Positions 9,186 to 17,524 of a stretch of DNA of 64,000 nucleotides are shown here, piece after piece. The DNA is taken from assembly GCF_024158035.1 (NCBI RefSeq), contig NZ_JAMZEK010000002.1, positions 744,001-808,000 on the forward strand. Reading direction: 5' to 3'. The notes beneath the pieces are model-generated. The model did no database searches, was not told the DNA's origin, and was given only the letters and a program-made list of their open reading frames with translations. The DNA is from Dyella lutea (lineage in GTDB: Bacteria; Pseudomonadota; Gammaproteobacteria; Xanthomonadales; Rhodanobacteraceae). How positions within the stretch are numbered: position 1 is the stretch's first letter; every line of letters begins with the position of its first letter. The translations under genes and the position numbers were made by a program.

Positions 9186-9680
9186 ATGGCGGCAGACAGC
9201 TTCGAATACGAGGTGGCAAGGGGGACGCGAAATTCGGCCGATCCGCATGACGACCCCGGTGTGCGCTGCGCGGCCGGTGGGCGGCGCGCGGTGAAGGAAA
9301 CCGACCCGAATCGGATTCCGATCATCCGCGAGTGGGAGTACGCATCCGGTCGCGTCATCGCCTTTTCGAAGATCGACTCATGCCTCGGTGCCATCCAGAT
9401 CGCCGACAACCGCATGCTGAGGGGTGCGCACTTCTCGATGTTCGCTTCCGGCGTGCCCTACGACACGGCGCAGTTCGCGGCGGCGATGGCCGCCGCAGGC
9501 TTCCAGCTGAACCTGCCGATCCTGTATTTCGGCGGGGGTGTCCAGGACTGGCTTCAGGGCCTGGGCATGAATGCCTACATGGGCGTTGGCCCGTTTGCAC
9601 ATCCGGTCGCCGACGCCGCCCAGCGACAGTGGATCTTCGAAATGGACAACGGTGCGTTCACCTACCACTCGATGGCCTAG
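9186..9680 (+). CDS. Small Cys/His protein resembling CheD/CNF-type deamidases
   Basis: 164 residues, no signal peptide or membrane segment. I do not recognise the family with certainty. After a polar N-terminus the core reads S-C-L-G (Cys66), 15 residues, then G-A-H-F (His82), an amphipathic helix around Y-D-T-A-Q-F-A-A-A-M, and L-Y-F-G-G-G at 113-118. The order S-C, about 15 residues, H-F, helix, F-G-G is that of CheD; CNF1 toxins use a similarly spaced Cys/His pair for glutamine deamidation. A GGGAGGGA ribosome site precedes the ATG. Location in the cargo island suggests an effector acting inside the target cell, but an immunity or accessory role is not excluded. Confidence 0.5.
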   Translation: MAADSFEYEVARGTRNSADPHDDPGVRCAAGGRRAVKETDPNRIPIIREWEYASGRVIAFSKIDSCLGAIQIADNRMLRGAHFSMFASGVPYDTAQFAAAMAAAGFQLNLPILYFGGGVQDWLQGLGMNAYMGVGPFAHPVADAAQRQWIFEMDNGAFTYHSMA

Positions 9681-9732
9681 CACGGGCTGCCTTACGCAGA
9701 CTGCGCGCGACACGCCGGATCGGGAGAGCCGG

Positions 9733-10242
9733 ATGATGGGAAGATCAGCGGACAGGCGGGGATTCCGGCGATGGTCGCCGGTATGGCTGGCGTTGCTGGC
9801 ACTGGCTGCGATGGGAGAGGTACGGGCGATGGGAAAGATGTGCATGTTTTCCGCGGTGCAAGGTGTGGTGACCGAGCACGGCAAGCCGGTGCAGGGCGCG
9901 GTGATCCGGCGCGGCTTCTTCTGGCACTGGAAGAGCGAGCGCGGCTCGGACGAGGCGACCACCGACGAACAGGGGCATTTCGCATTGCCCGCGATATGGC
10001 GCAGTTCGCTGTTCGGAGCGTTGCTGCCGCATGAACCGGTGGTGGAACAGCAGATATCCATCGAGTACGGCGGCAAGAGCTACGTGGCATGGAGTTTCAT
10101 GAAGGGCTCGTATCAGGAGAACGACGAGCTCTTCGGGCGTCCGCTGGAGCTGCGCTGCCCGCTCGAGAACGAGCCGGTCAGGCATCGGCTCAAGGAAGAC
10201 CATGTCGAGCACGACATTTTCGGGATCTGCGAACTGCCCTGA
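9733..10242 (+). CDS. Exported DUF6795-like protein next to lipase effector
   Basis: 169 residues from the ATG at 9733, which has GGGAG eight bases upstream; the open frame extends further left but only through the neighbour's shadow. Residues about 15-35 form a signal-like hydrophobic stretch. The mature part starts CMFSAVQGVVTEHGKPV, a carboxypeptidase-regulatory-like beta domain with TTDEQGHF, then LPHEPVV and ELRCPL near the end. This matches what I know as DUF6795, small proteins often found beside T6SS phospholipase genes. An exported partner fits an immunity role against the adjacent periplasm-acting lipase or PLC; that is inference. Confidence 0.65.
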   Translation: MMGRSADRRGFRRWSPVWLALLALAAMGEVRAMGKMCMFSAVQGVVTEHGKPVQGAVIRRGFFWHWKSERGSDEATTDEQGHFALPAIWRSSLFGALLPHEPVVEQQISIEYGGKSYVAWSFMKGSYQENDELFGRPLELRCPLENEPVRHRLKEDHVEHDIFGICELP

Positions 10243-10257
10243 ACAACCTCCGGACAA

Positions 10258-11439
10258 ATGGATACTGTCATGACGGACTTCACGCCAACAGAAGCAGCAC
10301 GCATCGCCAGGGGCGTCTACGGCCTGCGCACCGAAACCGTATCGGGACTGGCACGAGATCATCGCGATCTAGGCTGCGAGGGCATGTTCGCGGTTGACGA
10401 CAGTTCGCGCTTTGTCGGCCGCTCCGGTGGCCTGGTCGTGTGCAAGAAGCTCACTGGCTTCGGTTACATCGCCGCCGGCGAGGGACGCCGGCAGGGCGAG
10501 GTGCTGATCGCGACGCGCGGCACCGACATGCCGCTGGACTGGCTCAGCAATTTCAACATCGGCGTACAGATCGGACCGGGCGGACATCTGGTTCATGCAG
10601 GCTTCCACGACATCTGGAAATCGTTCGCCGCCGACATCGCCGAATTCCTGCGCGGGCGCAATCCGTCGGTGATCCACTGCGTGGGGCACAGCCTGGGCGG
10701 AGCCCTGGCCAATCTCAATGCCGACTACCTGAGCAGCAAGGGTGTGGGGAGCGTGCGCCTGTACACCTTCGGTGCACCACGTGCCGGTACGGTGCCATTT
10801 GCCCGCGCGCTGACCCGGCGGGTCGGAGCTGCCCACATGTACCGTGTCCACCACCGTTCGGATCCGGTGCCGATGATCCCGGTTTTTCCCTTCCAGCATG
10901 CGCCCGTCCACGGGACCATGTACGAGCTGACCGGCCGGCACACGGGCCTGATCAACAGCCAGGCGCATTCGATGCTGGGCAGTTACATGCCGGGTGTCGA
11001 CGAACTGGGCTGGCTGGCGCTGGCCCGGCAGGGACAGGACGCCATGGCCGACGCGCACACGCAATCCTGGCTCGACCAGGTCGCCGGGGGCGGTGGCGGG
11101 ATCGTCCCGTTCGGCGCCCGCGCCCTGCAGATGATCGGCCGCGCGCTGGGCTGGTTGCTGCGGCAGGTGCGGAATGTCCTGGTGGGCGTGCTGGGAACGG
11201 CGGCCACGGTGGGAATGACGGTGCTCGACCAACTGGCCTGGATGATCAGCCAGGCGGCACAGCTGTCGATCAGCGTGTCTTCCTACGTTGGCACGTTGAT
11301 CGCCGCGATCTTCCGCTTCCTTGGCCGCGCCGTGGTGACCGGCGCGTCGATGACGATGGCCTTCGTGCGCTGGGTGCTCGACCTGCTCTACAGCAGCCTG
11401 GGCAATGTCGCCCGGCTCGCGCTCTCCGTGCTGGATTAG
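10258..11439 (+). CDS. Class 3 lipase-like effector with hydrophobic C-terminal tail
   Basis: 393 residues. Residues about 60-240 form a lipase class 3 (alpha/beta hydrolase) domain: ATRGTD with W-L-S-N-F, the nucleophile elbow GHSLGGA (Ser145), FGAPRAG, Asp202 in HHRSDPVP and a C-terminal His237 in AHSML, a complete apparent triad. After residue 290 there are several long hydrophobic stretches, enough for three or four membrane-spanning helices. Class 3 lipase domains occur among T6SS lipases (Tle families). The gene follows the DUF6795-like gene by 15 bases, so the pair is probably co-transcribed. An ATG at 10270 is an alternative start. Confidence 0.82.
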   Translation: MDTVMTDFTPTEAARIARGVYGLRTETVSGLARDHRDLGCEGMFAVDDSSRFVGRSGGLVVCKKLTGFGYIAAGEGRRQGEVLIATRGTDMPLDWLSNFNIGVQIGPGGHLVHAGFHDIWKSFAADIAEFLRGRNPSVIHCVGHSLGGALANLNADYLSSKGVGSVRLYTFGAPRAGTVPFARALTRRVGAAHMYRVHHRSDPVPMIPVFPFQHAPVHGTMYELTGRHTGLINSQAHSMLGSYMPGVDELGWLALARQGQDAMADAHTQSWLDQVAGGGGGIVPFGARALQMIGRALGWLLRQVRNVLVGVLGTAATVGMTVLDQLAWMISQAAQLSISVSSYVGTLIAAIFRFLGRAVVTGASMTMAFVRWVLDLLYSSLGNVARLALSVLD

Positions 11440-11811
11440 GGGGCAGGCAAGGCATCCGCCAGACCTCATCGCCCCCGCGGGATGCCCGGTAAGGCTTTCC
11501 TGCCTGCTGGACGGTTATGAGATTGGATCGGTGGGGGGAGCTGCCCTTGACCGGCGCAGGGAGCTCGCCCCCCCGCTGCCGGTCGCGGCCGTGCCAGCCC
11601 CCGGCGCGGAGCGGCCGCTCTCGCCCGCGGGCGATCGTGACGGCGTGATCAATTCCGCGGGTCTTTTACGCACCTAACCATGGAGCGCCATGCCGGCCGG
11701 TCGTCGCAGACGGGCCCGGGCGCGCAGCCATGGGGGAGGTGCCGGATGTTCCAGTCATGCCGTTCGCTTGCATTCGCCGCGCGTCGTGACGCGGATGCGG
11801 GGCGCTGAGCC
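11440..11811. other. Non-coding gap before the PAAR gene
   Basis: About 370 bases of very GC-rich sequence with no frame that looks like protein on either strand. A short AT-richer patch near 11648-11680 could hold a promoter for the PAAR-vgrG segment, but I cannot identify convincing -35/-10 boxes. Confidence 0.4.
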
Positions 11812-12102
11812 ATGCCGCAACCCGCAGCCCGCGTGAGCGATATGCACGTCTGCCCGATGGTGACTGGCGTGGTGCCGCACGTCGGTGGCCCGGTCAGCCC
11901 TCCCGGCAAGCCGACCGTGCTGATCGGCGGTCTGCCCGCCGCCCGGATGGGCGACATGGCCATCTGCGTGGGGCCGCCGGACACCATCGTGATGGGGGCG
12001 CCGACCGTGCTGATCGGCGGCCAGCCCGCCGCGCGGATGGGTGACACCTGCTCGCATGGCGGCACCATCGTGCTGGGCTGTTTCACCGTGCTGATCGGTT
12101 GA
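11812..12102 (+). CDS. PAAR-domain T6SS spike-tip protein
   Basis: 96 residues made of the PAAR fold: PAARVSDMHVCP at the N-terminus and two V-L-I-G-G-x-P-A-A-R-M-G-D units near residues 41-55 and 65-79, closing with CSHGGTIVLG and TVLIG. The conserved His/Cys residues that bind the tip zinc are present. PAAR proteins cap the VgrG trimer and load cargo. It has no extension, so cargo must be recruited non-covalently. The TPR-methyltransferase starts 10 bases downstream and vgrG follows, so all three are probably co-expressed. Confidence 0.95.
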   Translation: MPQPAARVSDMHVCPMVTGVVPHVGGPVSPPGKPTVLIGGLPAARMGDMAICVGPPDTIVMGAPTVLIGGQPAARMGDTCSHGGTIVLGCFTVLIG

Positions 12103-12112
12103 GGGGAATTCC

Positions 12113-13501
12113 ATGCGTTCCGCGACCCGCTCGATCCCTTCCCGTCGCAAGGCCCAGCCGCTGTCCCCGGCGGGCCGGGCATTTGCCAGCCAGCTACAGG
12201 AAGCCATGCGGGTACACCAGGCCGGCGACCTGGACGCGGCCGAGCGCCTGTACGGTGAGGTGCTCGAGCTGCATGCGGCGCAGCCCGATGCGCTGCATTT
12301 CCTCGGCGTGCTGGCCCATCAGCGCGGTCGCAGCGACGAGGCGGTGCTGCTGATCAGCTCGGCGCTGAAGATCATTCCGAAGCACCCGGACGCGCACAAC
12401 AACCTGGGCAACGTGCACAAGGAGTGCGGCCGGCTGGCCGATGCCGAGCGCTGCTACCGCAGGGCGCTGGCCTGCGCGCCGGAGCACTACCAGGCGCAGA
12501 GCAATCTCGCCGTGGTACTGGAGGCGCAGGAGCGGCTGGACGAGGCGTTCGAGGCGTACTCGAAGCTGATCCAGCAGGCGCCGACCTACGCCCATGGCTA
12601 CTACCGGCTCGGCCTGTTCCTGCGCAACTACGCTCAGAACGAGGAGCATCTGCAGCAGTCGGCCGAATGCTTCCGCGAGTCCTACCGGCACGATCCGGCC
12701 AACGTGCGCGCGCTCGAAGGGGTGGGCGTGGCGCTGTACATGCTCCATCGGCATGACGAGGCCGCCGATGTCTATCGCCAGTGGCTGGAACGCGAGCCGG
12801 ACAACCCGGTGCCGCGCCACATGCTGGCCTCCTGCGGTGCCGCCGAGGCGCCGCCGCGCGCTGCCGACGACTATGTGCGTGACGTCTTCGACGGTTTCGC
12901 CGAGAGTTTCGACGAGCAGCTGATCCAGAACCTGGGGTACCGGGCGCCGGAGGTGCTGGTCGGCATGCTCGACGAGGTGACGCCCGTCGACGGCGCCTCG
13001 CTCGACGTGCTCGATGCCGGCTGCGGCACCGGCCTGTGCGCGCCGTTGCTGCGCGCGCGCGCACGCCGGCTGGTCGGGGTGGACCTGTCCGGCGGCATGG
13101 TCGACAAGGCCCGGCTGCGGGGAGGCTACGACGCGCTGGAAGTGGCCGAACTCACCGCCTGGCTGGAGGCGCATCCGCAGGCATTCGACCTGATCGTCTC
13201 GGCCGACACGCTGGTGTATTTCGGCCAGCTCGGCCCGGTGCTCGCCGCCGCCGCCGGGGCGCTGCGTCCCGGTGGCTGGCTGGGTTTCACCCTGGAGGCG
13301 GTCGAGGGCGATGACGAGGTGGCCGAGCTCACCTCAAGCGGCCGCTACCGCCACTCCCGCCCCTACGTGGAGCACCTGCTCGCGGGCAGCGGGTTCGAAG
13401 CCGTCGTCGTGCGCGAAGACACCCTGCGTCGCGAGGCGGGCAAGCCCGTGCACGGCTGGGTCGTCCGGGCGCGCCGCAGCCACTCACCCGACGGCGCCTG
13501 A
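12113..13501 (+). CDS. TPR-repeat protein with SAM-dependent methyltransferase domain
   Basis: 462 residues. Residues about 25-250 contain consecutive TPR helices (A-G-D-L-D-A-A-E-R-L-Y, H-P-D-A-H-N-N-L-G-N, A-L-A-C-A-P-E-H-Y). Residues about 265-450 are a class I methyltransferase: LDVLDAGCGTG near 300, the acidic LVGVDLSGGM strand end, and a later D-L-I-V-S-A-D motif. GAGGGGAATT precedes the ATG. Free-standing TPR-methyltransferases exist, but here the gene is wedged between PAAR and vgrG, which suggests an adaptor or modifier of spike or cargo. The substrate cannot be read from sequence. Confidence 0.82.
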   Translation: MRSATRSIPSRRKAQPLSPAGRAFASQLQEAMRVHQAGDLDAAERLYGEVLELHAAQPDALHFLGVLAHQRGRSDEAVLLISSALKIIPKHPDAHNNLGNVHKECGRLADAERCYRRALACAPEHYQAQSNLAVVLEAQERLDEAFEAYSKLIQQAPTYAHGYYRLGLFLRNYAQNEEHLQQSAECFRESYRHDPANVRALEGVGVALYMLHRHDEAADVYRQWLEREPDNPVPRHMLASCGAAEAPPRAADDYVRDVFDGFAESFDEQLIQNLGYRAPEVLVGMLDEVTPVDGASLDVLDAGCGTGLCAPLLRARARRLVGVDLSGGMVDKARLRGGYDALEVAELTAWLEAHPQAFDLIVSADTLVYFGQLGPVLAAAAGALRPGGWLGFTLEAVEGDDEVAELTSSGRYRHSRPYVEHLLAGSGFEAVVVREDTLRREAGKPVHGWVVRARRSHSPDGA

Positions 13502-13524
13502 GCGCACTACGACGGACTCCGCCC

Positions 13525-15558
13525 ATGGCACATGCGATCACCGTAACCAGCGACGTCGAGAGCACCCTCCTGTTCGTCCGCATGAGCGCTACCGAGGGAC
13601 TCGGGCAGCTGTTCTCATTCGAACTGCACCTGCTCAGCGAGAACGCCGAAGTCGACCTGCGCAAGCTGCTCGGCACGCCGATGGCGGTGAAGCTGGTCGA
13701 CGAGGACGGCACCACCCGCTACTTCCATGGCATCGTGGCGGAGGCCGAGCAGACCGGCTTCGAGACGATCTCCAAGGTGCGCTACGCCGCCTATCGTGTG
13801 CAGCTGGTGCCCAAGCCCTGGCTGCTGTCGCAGAAGATCGACTGCCGTATCTATACCGAGATGGACGTGCCGTCGATCGTCAAGGCGGTGCTCGGCGACA
13901 TCGGTTACGCCGACGTCAAGCTCAGCCTCACCGGCAACTACCCGCAGCGCGACTACTGCGTGCAGTACCGCGAGAGCGGCCTGAACTTCATCAGCCGGCT
14001 GCTGGAGCAGGAAGGCATCTATTACTTCTTCACCCATGCGGCCAACGCGCACACCCTGGTGCTGGCCGACGCGCTGGGCGCGCACGCAGCCACCAGCGGT
14101 TTCGAGCATGTGCCGTACTGCCCGCCGACCCAGCGCGGCGGGCGCCAGGCCGGTTCGATGACCCAGTGGCGCACCGCCGAGCAGGTGCGTTCGCTCAAGG
14201 TGCAGCTCACCGATTACAACCCGCTCACGCCGAAGACCTCGCTGCTGGGCACCGCGACGCTTAGCGGCTCGGAATACCACGGCGTCGGCGGCCTGGACGT
14301 GTTCGACTATCCCGGCCCGCACGAAACCCCGGCGGACGGCAACCGCTACGCGCAGGTGCAGGTCGAGGCGCGCAACGCGCTGCACAAGGCCTGCCACGGA
14401 CAGACCGACGCCTTCGGCATCGCCTGCGGTGCGCTGTTCACGCTGCAGGATTTTCCGCTGCAGGCGCTCAATCGTGAGTACCTGATCACCGCAACCCGCA
14501 TCGAGCTGTGCGATCCCGGCTACTACGGCGGCGCGGATGCGAGCCAGGAGCCGTTCCGCTGCGACCTGCAGGCGATCCCCAGCAGCCAGCCGTTCCGCAG
14601 CCTGGCCACGGCGGCCAAGCCGCGCATCGCCGGCCTGCAGACCGCGGTGGTCTGCGGCAGCGACACCGACGAGGACATCGCGGTGGACAAGTACGGCCGC
14701 GTGCAGGTGACCTTTCCCTGGAACAAGCCGGACAAGCCGAATGCCAAGAGCTCCTGCCCGGTGCGCGTGGCCTCGCCGTGGGCCGGCAAGACCTGGGGCG
14801 CGGTCAGCATCCCGCGCGTCGGCCAGGAGGTGGTGGTGAGTTTCCTGGAGGGTGATCCGGACCGTCCGCTGATCATCGGCAGCGTCTACAACGCCGACAA
14901 CATGCCGCCGTACGCGCTGCCGGACAACAAGACCCAGTCCGGCGTGAAATCGCGCAGCCTGCTCGGCGGCGCCGATGACGCCAACGAGCTGCGCTTCGAG
15001 GACAAGAAGGGCTCAGAGCAGTTCTTCATGCACGCACAGAAGGACATGCTCGAGGAGGTCGAGAACGACCACACCGTCACCATCGACCACGACGAGAAGG
15101 TCACGATCAAGCACGACCAGGCGCTGGAGGTCGGCAACGACCAGACCGAAACCATCAAGCACGACCGCAAGGTCACCGTGCAGAACGACGACAAGCTCGA
15201 CGTCACCGCCAACGGCACCACCAGCATCGGGCAGAAGTTCAAGCTGAGCGCCGGTACCGAGATCGAGCTGGTCACGGGTGCATCCAGCATCACCATGAAG
15301 AGCGACGGCACCATCGAGATCAAGGGCGTCAACATCAAGATCACCGGCGATGTCGGCGTGAAGATCGAAGGGCAGGTCGAGGTCGGGATCAAGGCGGGCG
15401 CCACCATGGACATCGGCGCCGGCGCCAGCCTGAAGGCGCATTCGGACGCGATGCTGGAAGTGGCCGGCAGCGCGATGACCACGGTCAAGGGAGCGATGAC
15501 CACCATCAAGGGCGACGCGATGACCCAGGTCTCCGGCGCCATCATCATGATCGGCTGA
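13525..15558 (+). CDS. vgrG: T6SS spike protein VgrG (TssI)
   Basis: 677 residues. The N-terminal gp27-like region starts near HAITVTSDVESTLLFVRM and contains Y-C-V-Q-Y-R-E-S-x-L-N-F-I-S-R-L-L-E-Q-E-G-I at about 150, a diagnostic VgrG block. The gp5-like OB segment has KYGRVQVTFPW near 390, RVASPWAG, and G-x-V-Y-N-A-D-N. The C-terminus is a needle of short beta-helix repeats rich in D-K-V-T-I and G-D-A-M-T. It ends IIMIG without an enzymatic extension, so this is a structural spike that carries PAAR-bound or chaperoned cargo. Confidence 0.97.
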   Translation: MAHAITVTSDVESTLLFVRMSATEGLGQLFSFELHLLSENAEVDLRKLLGTPMAVKLVDEDGTTRYFHGIVAEAEQTGFETISKVRYAAYRVQLVPKPWLLSQKIDCRIYTEMDVPSIVKAVLGDIGYADVKLSLTGNYPQRDYCVQYRESGLNFISRLLEQEGIYYFFTHAANAHTLVLADALGAHAATSGFEHVPYCPPTQRGGRQAGSMTQWRTAEQVRSLKVQLTDYNPLTPKTSLLGTATLSGSEYHGVGGLDVFDYPGPHETPADGNRYAQVQVEARNALHKACHGQTDAFGIACGALFTLQDFPLQALNREYLITATRIELCDPGYYGGADASQEPFRCDLQAIPSSQPFRSLATAAKPRIAGLQTAVVCGSDTDEDIAVDKYGRVQVTFPWNKPDKPNAKSSCPVRVASPWAGKTWGAVSIPRVGQEVVVSFLEGDPDRPLIIGSVYNADNMPPYALPDNKTQSGVKSRSLLGGADDANELRFEDKKGSEQFFMHAQKDMLEEVENDHTVTIDHDEKVTIKHDQALEVGNDQTETIKHDRKVTVQNDDKLDVTANGTTSIGQKFKLSAGTEIELVTGASSITMKSDGTIEIKGVNIKITGDVGVKIEGQVEVGIKAGATMDIGAGASLKAHSDAMLEVAGSAMTTVKGAMTTIKGDAMTQVSGAIIMIG

Positions 15559-15569
15559 CGGGGACGCAC

Positions 15570-16109
15570 ATGTCGGCAGTCATTCACGCCTCGGTGCAGA
15601 TGGAGCTTCCCGCGGAAGCCAATGCGGTGCTTCGCGCGGAGATGACCCCGCAGGCGGCGGTGCAGGCGCTGCTCGCCGCCGGTCGCCCGCAGGACGCGCT
15701 CACCCTGTTGGCCCGCCTGCTGCCCAAGCGCTACGCCGTGGCCTGGGTCTGCCAGTGCGCGCGCGAGCAGGCGCTCACCCAGGAAGACCGCGCCGGCGCC
15801 TCGCTGGCCGAGCAGTGGGTGCGCGAGCCCAGCGAGAGCAATCGGCGCGCCGCGTTCGAGTTCGCCCACGCCGGCGGCTACAAGTCGCTGGGTGCATGGA
15901 TCGCCGCCTCGGCCGGCTGGTCCGGCGGCAGCCTGGCGCCGGCTGCGCAGGAGACGCCGGTGCCGCCGCCCGAGCATCTCACCGCGCGCGCCACCGTGGC
16001 GGCGATCAACCTGCTGGCGGCGCTGGAGCCGGCCGAGTTCGATGCCCGGCGCAAGGCCTTCATCGAGCGCGCGACCAGCCTGCTGCAGGCCGGAGGAGGG
16101 GAGGCATGA
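15570..16109 (+). CDS. T6SS-associated DUF6931-like protein
   Basis: 179 residues, soluble and Ala-rich, starting 11 bases after vgrG. It has two helical blocks, an A-W-x-C-Q-C-A-R-E segment near 55-65, and a conserved-looking GAWIAASAGWSGGSLAP followed by PPPEHLTARATV in the C-terminal half. This pattern matches proteins I associate with DUF6931, frequently encoded between vgrG and the Fha gene of T6SS loci. Role unknown; the place after vgrG suggests cargo loading or spike assembly. Confidence 0.7.
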   Translation: MSAVIHASVQMELPAEANAVLRAEMTPQAAVQALLAAGRPQDALTLLARLLPKRYAVAWVCQCAREQALTQEDRAGASLAEQWVREPSESNRRAAFEFAHAGGYKSLGAWIAASAGWSGGSLAPAAQETPVPPPEHLTARATVAAINLLAALEPAEFDARRKAFIERATSLLQAGGGEA

Positions 16110-16167
16110 CCCGCTGCCCCGTCCACCCGCGCCGGTCCGACTTCCGTCACGAAGAGGAGCGCTGAGC

Positions 16168-17499
16168 GTGTCGTCGATTCCCACCCTGGTCCTGGCGGTC
16201 ACCGGCGTGCACGCGGCGCAGTTCGGCGCGCGCGGGCAGAAGGCCTTCGAGGGGCGCGATGGCAGCATCGGTCGCTCGGAGGATTGCGACTGGGTGCTCA
16301 GCGCGTCGGGCGTGTCGCGGGTGCACGCGATGATCCGCTGCCTCAACGGCATCTATTTCATCGAGGACCGCAGCACCAACGGCATGCTGCTCAACGGCGT
16401 GCCGCTGGTGAAGGGCGACCCGTCGGCGCTCAAGCATGGCGACCGCCTGCAGATCGATACCTTCGAGGTATCGGTGAGCGTGCAGGCGGCCGGCGCGGCG
16501 GCCGTTCCACCTGCGCCACCGGCGCCGCAGGACGTGTTCTCCACGTCGCCGCTGCCGCCGGCCGCCCCGATGCCGATGGGGCGCGATCCGCTGGACGACT
16601 TCCTCGACCTGGGCCCGGCATCCCGGCCGCCGGCCGATGCCGGGCTGATCCCCGATCCGGTGGCGCCGGCCGGGGGTTCGCTCGATCCGTTGAGTTTCCT
16701 CGACGAGCCGTTCGCGCCGTCGCCGTCTCCTGCCGCACCGTCGCCGGACTGGAACCACACGCCGGGTGTCTCCGACCACTTCCGTCCGCCGTTGCAGGAA
16801 GGCCAGCGGGCAGCCCAGGTGTTGCCGGAAAACTGGGACCTGACCGTGGGCGATTTCGGCGCGCCGGCGGCATCGACGCCGGTTCCCGCTCCTGCGCCTG
16901 TCCCGGCGCCGGCACCGCCGCCGGCCACCTGGACGACGCCGGCACCGGCTCCCGCGCCCGCGCCGGCCGGTGCTGCGATGCCGGCGGACATCGAGCAGAT
17001 GCTGTCGATCGTGGTCGACGGCGTGATGGACGTGCTGCGCGCACGCGCCGAGATCAAGAACACCTTTCGCCTACCGGTGACGATCATCCAGCGCTCGGAG
17101 AACAACCCGCTGAAGTTCGCGCCGAACGCGGAGGAAGCGCTGCAGAAGATCCTCTCGCCGCCGAACGCGGCATTCCTGTCCGGACCTTCCGCGTTCGACG
17201 ACGCATTCGACGATATCCGCTGCCACCAGATGGCGATGCTCGCCGGCGTGCGCGCCGCGTTCGAATCGCTGCTGGCGCACTTCAGCCCCGACCGCTTCGA
17301 ACAGGAGGCCGATGGCGGCAAGCGCTCGGCGTTCACCGGCAAGGGGCGCTACTGGGAGAAGTACCGCGAGCATTTCGAAGGGCTGGCCAAGAACCCCGAC
17401 GAGTGCTTCCGACGGCTGTTCGGCGACGAGTTCGCGCGGGCCTACGAAGAACAGCTGGCGCGCCTGAAGTCGGCGCGCCGCAACGCCACGCGGCGATGA
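16168..17499 (+). CDS. tagH: FHA-domain T6SS activator TagH/Fha
   Basis: 443 residues from the GTG at 16168, with GAGGAG eight bases upstream. Residues about 10-105 are an FHA fold: IGRSEDCDW, SRVHAMI and RSTNGMLLNG carry the phospho-threonine-binding Arg/Ser/His/Asn positions. A Pro/Ala-rich linker spans about 110-275, and a C-terminal TagH-type domain (VDGVMDVLRARAEIKN, then F-x-P-D-x-F, then KYREHFEGL) ends the protein. In Pseudomonas and Agrobacterium the Fha protein is the phospho-target or reader controlled by PpkA/PppA, all of which are encoded downstream here. Confidence 0.92.
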   Translation: MSSIPTLVLAVTGVHAAQFGARGQKAFEGRDGSIGRSEDCDWVLSASGVSRVHAMIRCLNGIYFIEDRSTNGMLLNGVPLVKGDPSALKHGDRLQIDTFEVSVSVQAAGAAAVPPAPPAPQDVFSTSPLPPAAPMPMGRDPLDDFLDLGPASRPPADAGLIPDPVAPAGGSLDPLSFLDEPFAPSPSPAAPSPDWNHTPGVSDHFRPPLQEGQRAAQVLPENWDLTVGDFGAPAASTPVPAPAPVPAPAPPPATWTTPAPAPAPAPAGAAMPADIEQMLSIVVDGVMDVLRARAEIKNTFRLPVTIIQRSENNPLKFAPNAEEALQKILSPPNAAFLSGPSAFDDAFDDIRCHQMAMLAGVRAAFESLLAHFSPDRFEQEADGGKRSAFTGKGRYWEKYREHFEGLAKNPDECFRRLFGDEFARAYEEQLARLKSARRNATRR

Positions 17500-17524
17500 C
17501 ATTTCAGACACGGGCATCGATCCG

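Noticed and set aside
16106-16165. Short frame between the DUF6931-like gene and tagH
   Set aside because: 19 codons only, basic random-looking peptide; the ribosome site nearby serves tagH.
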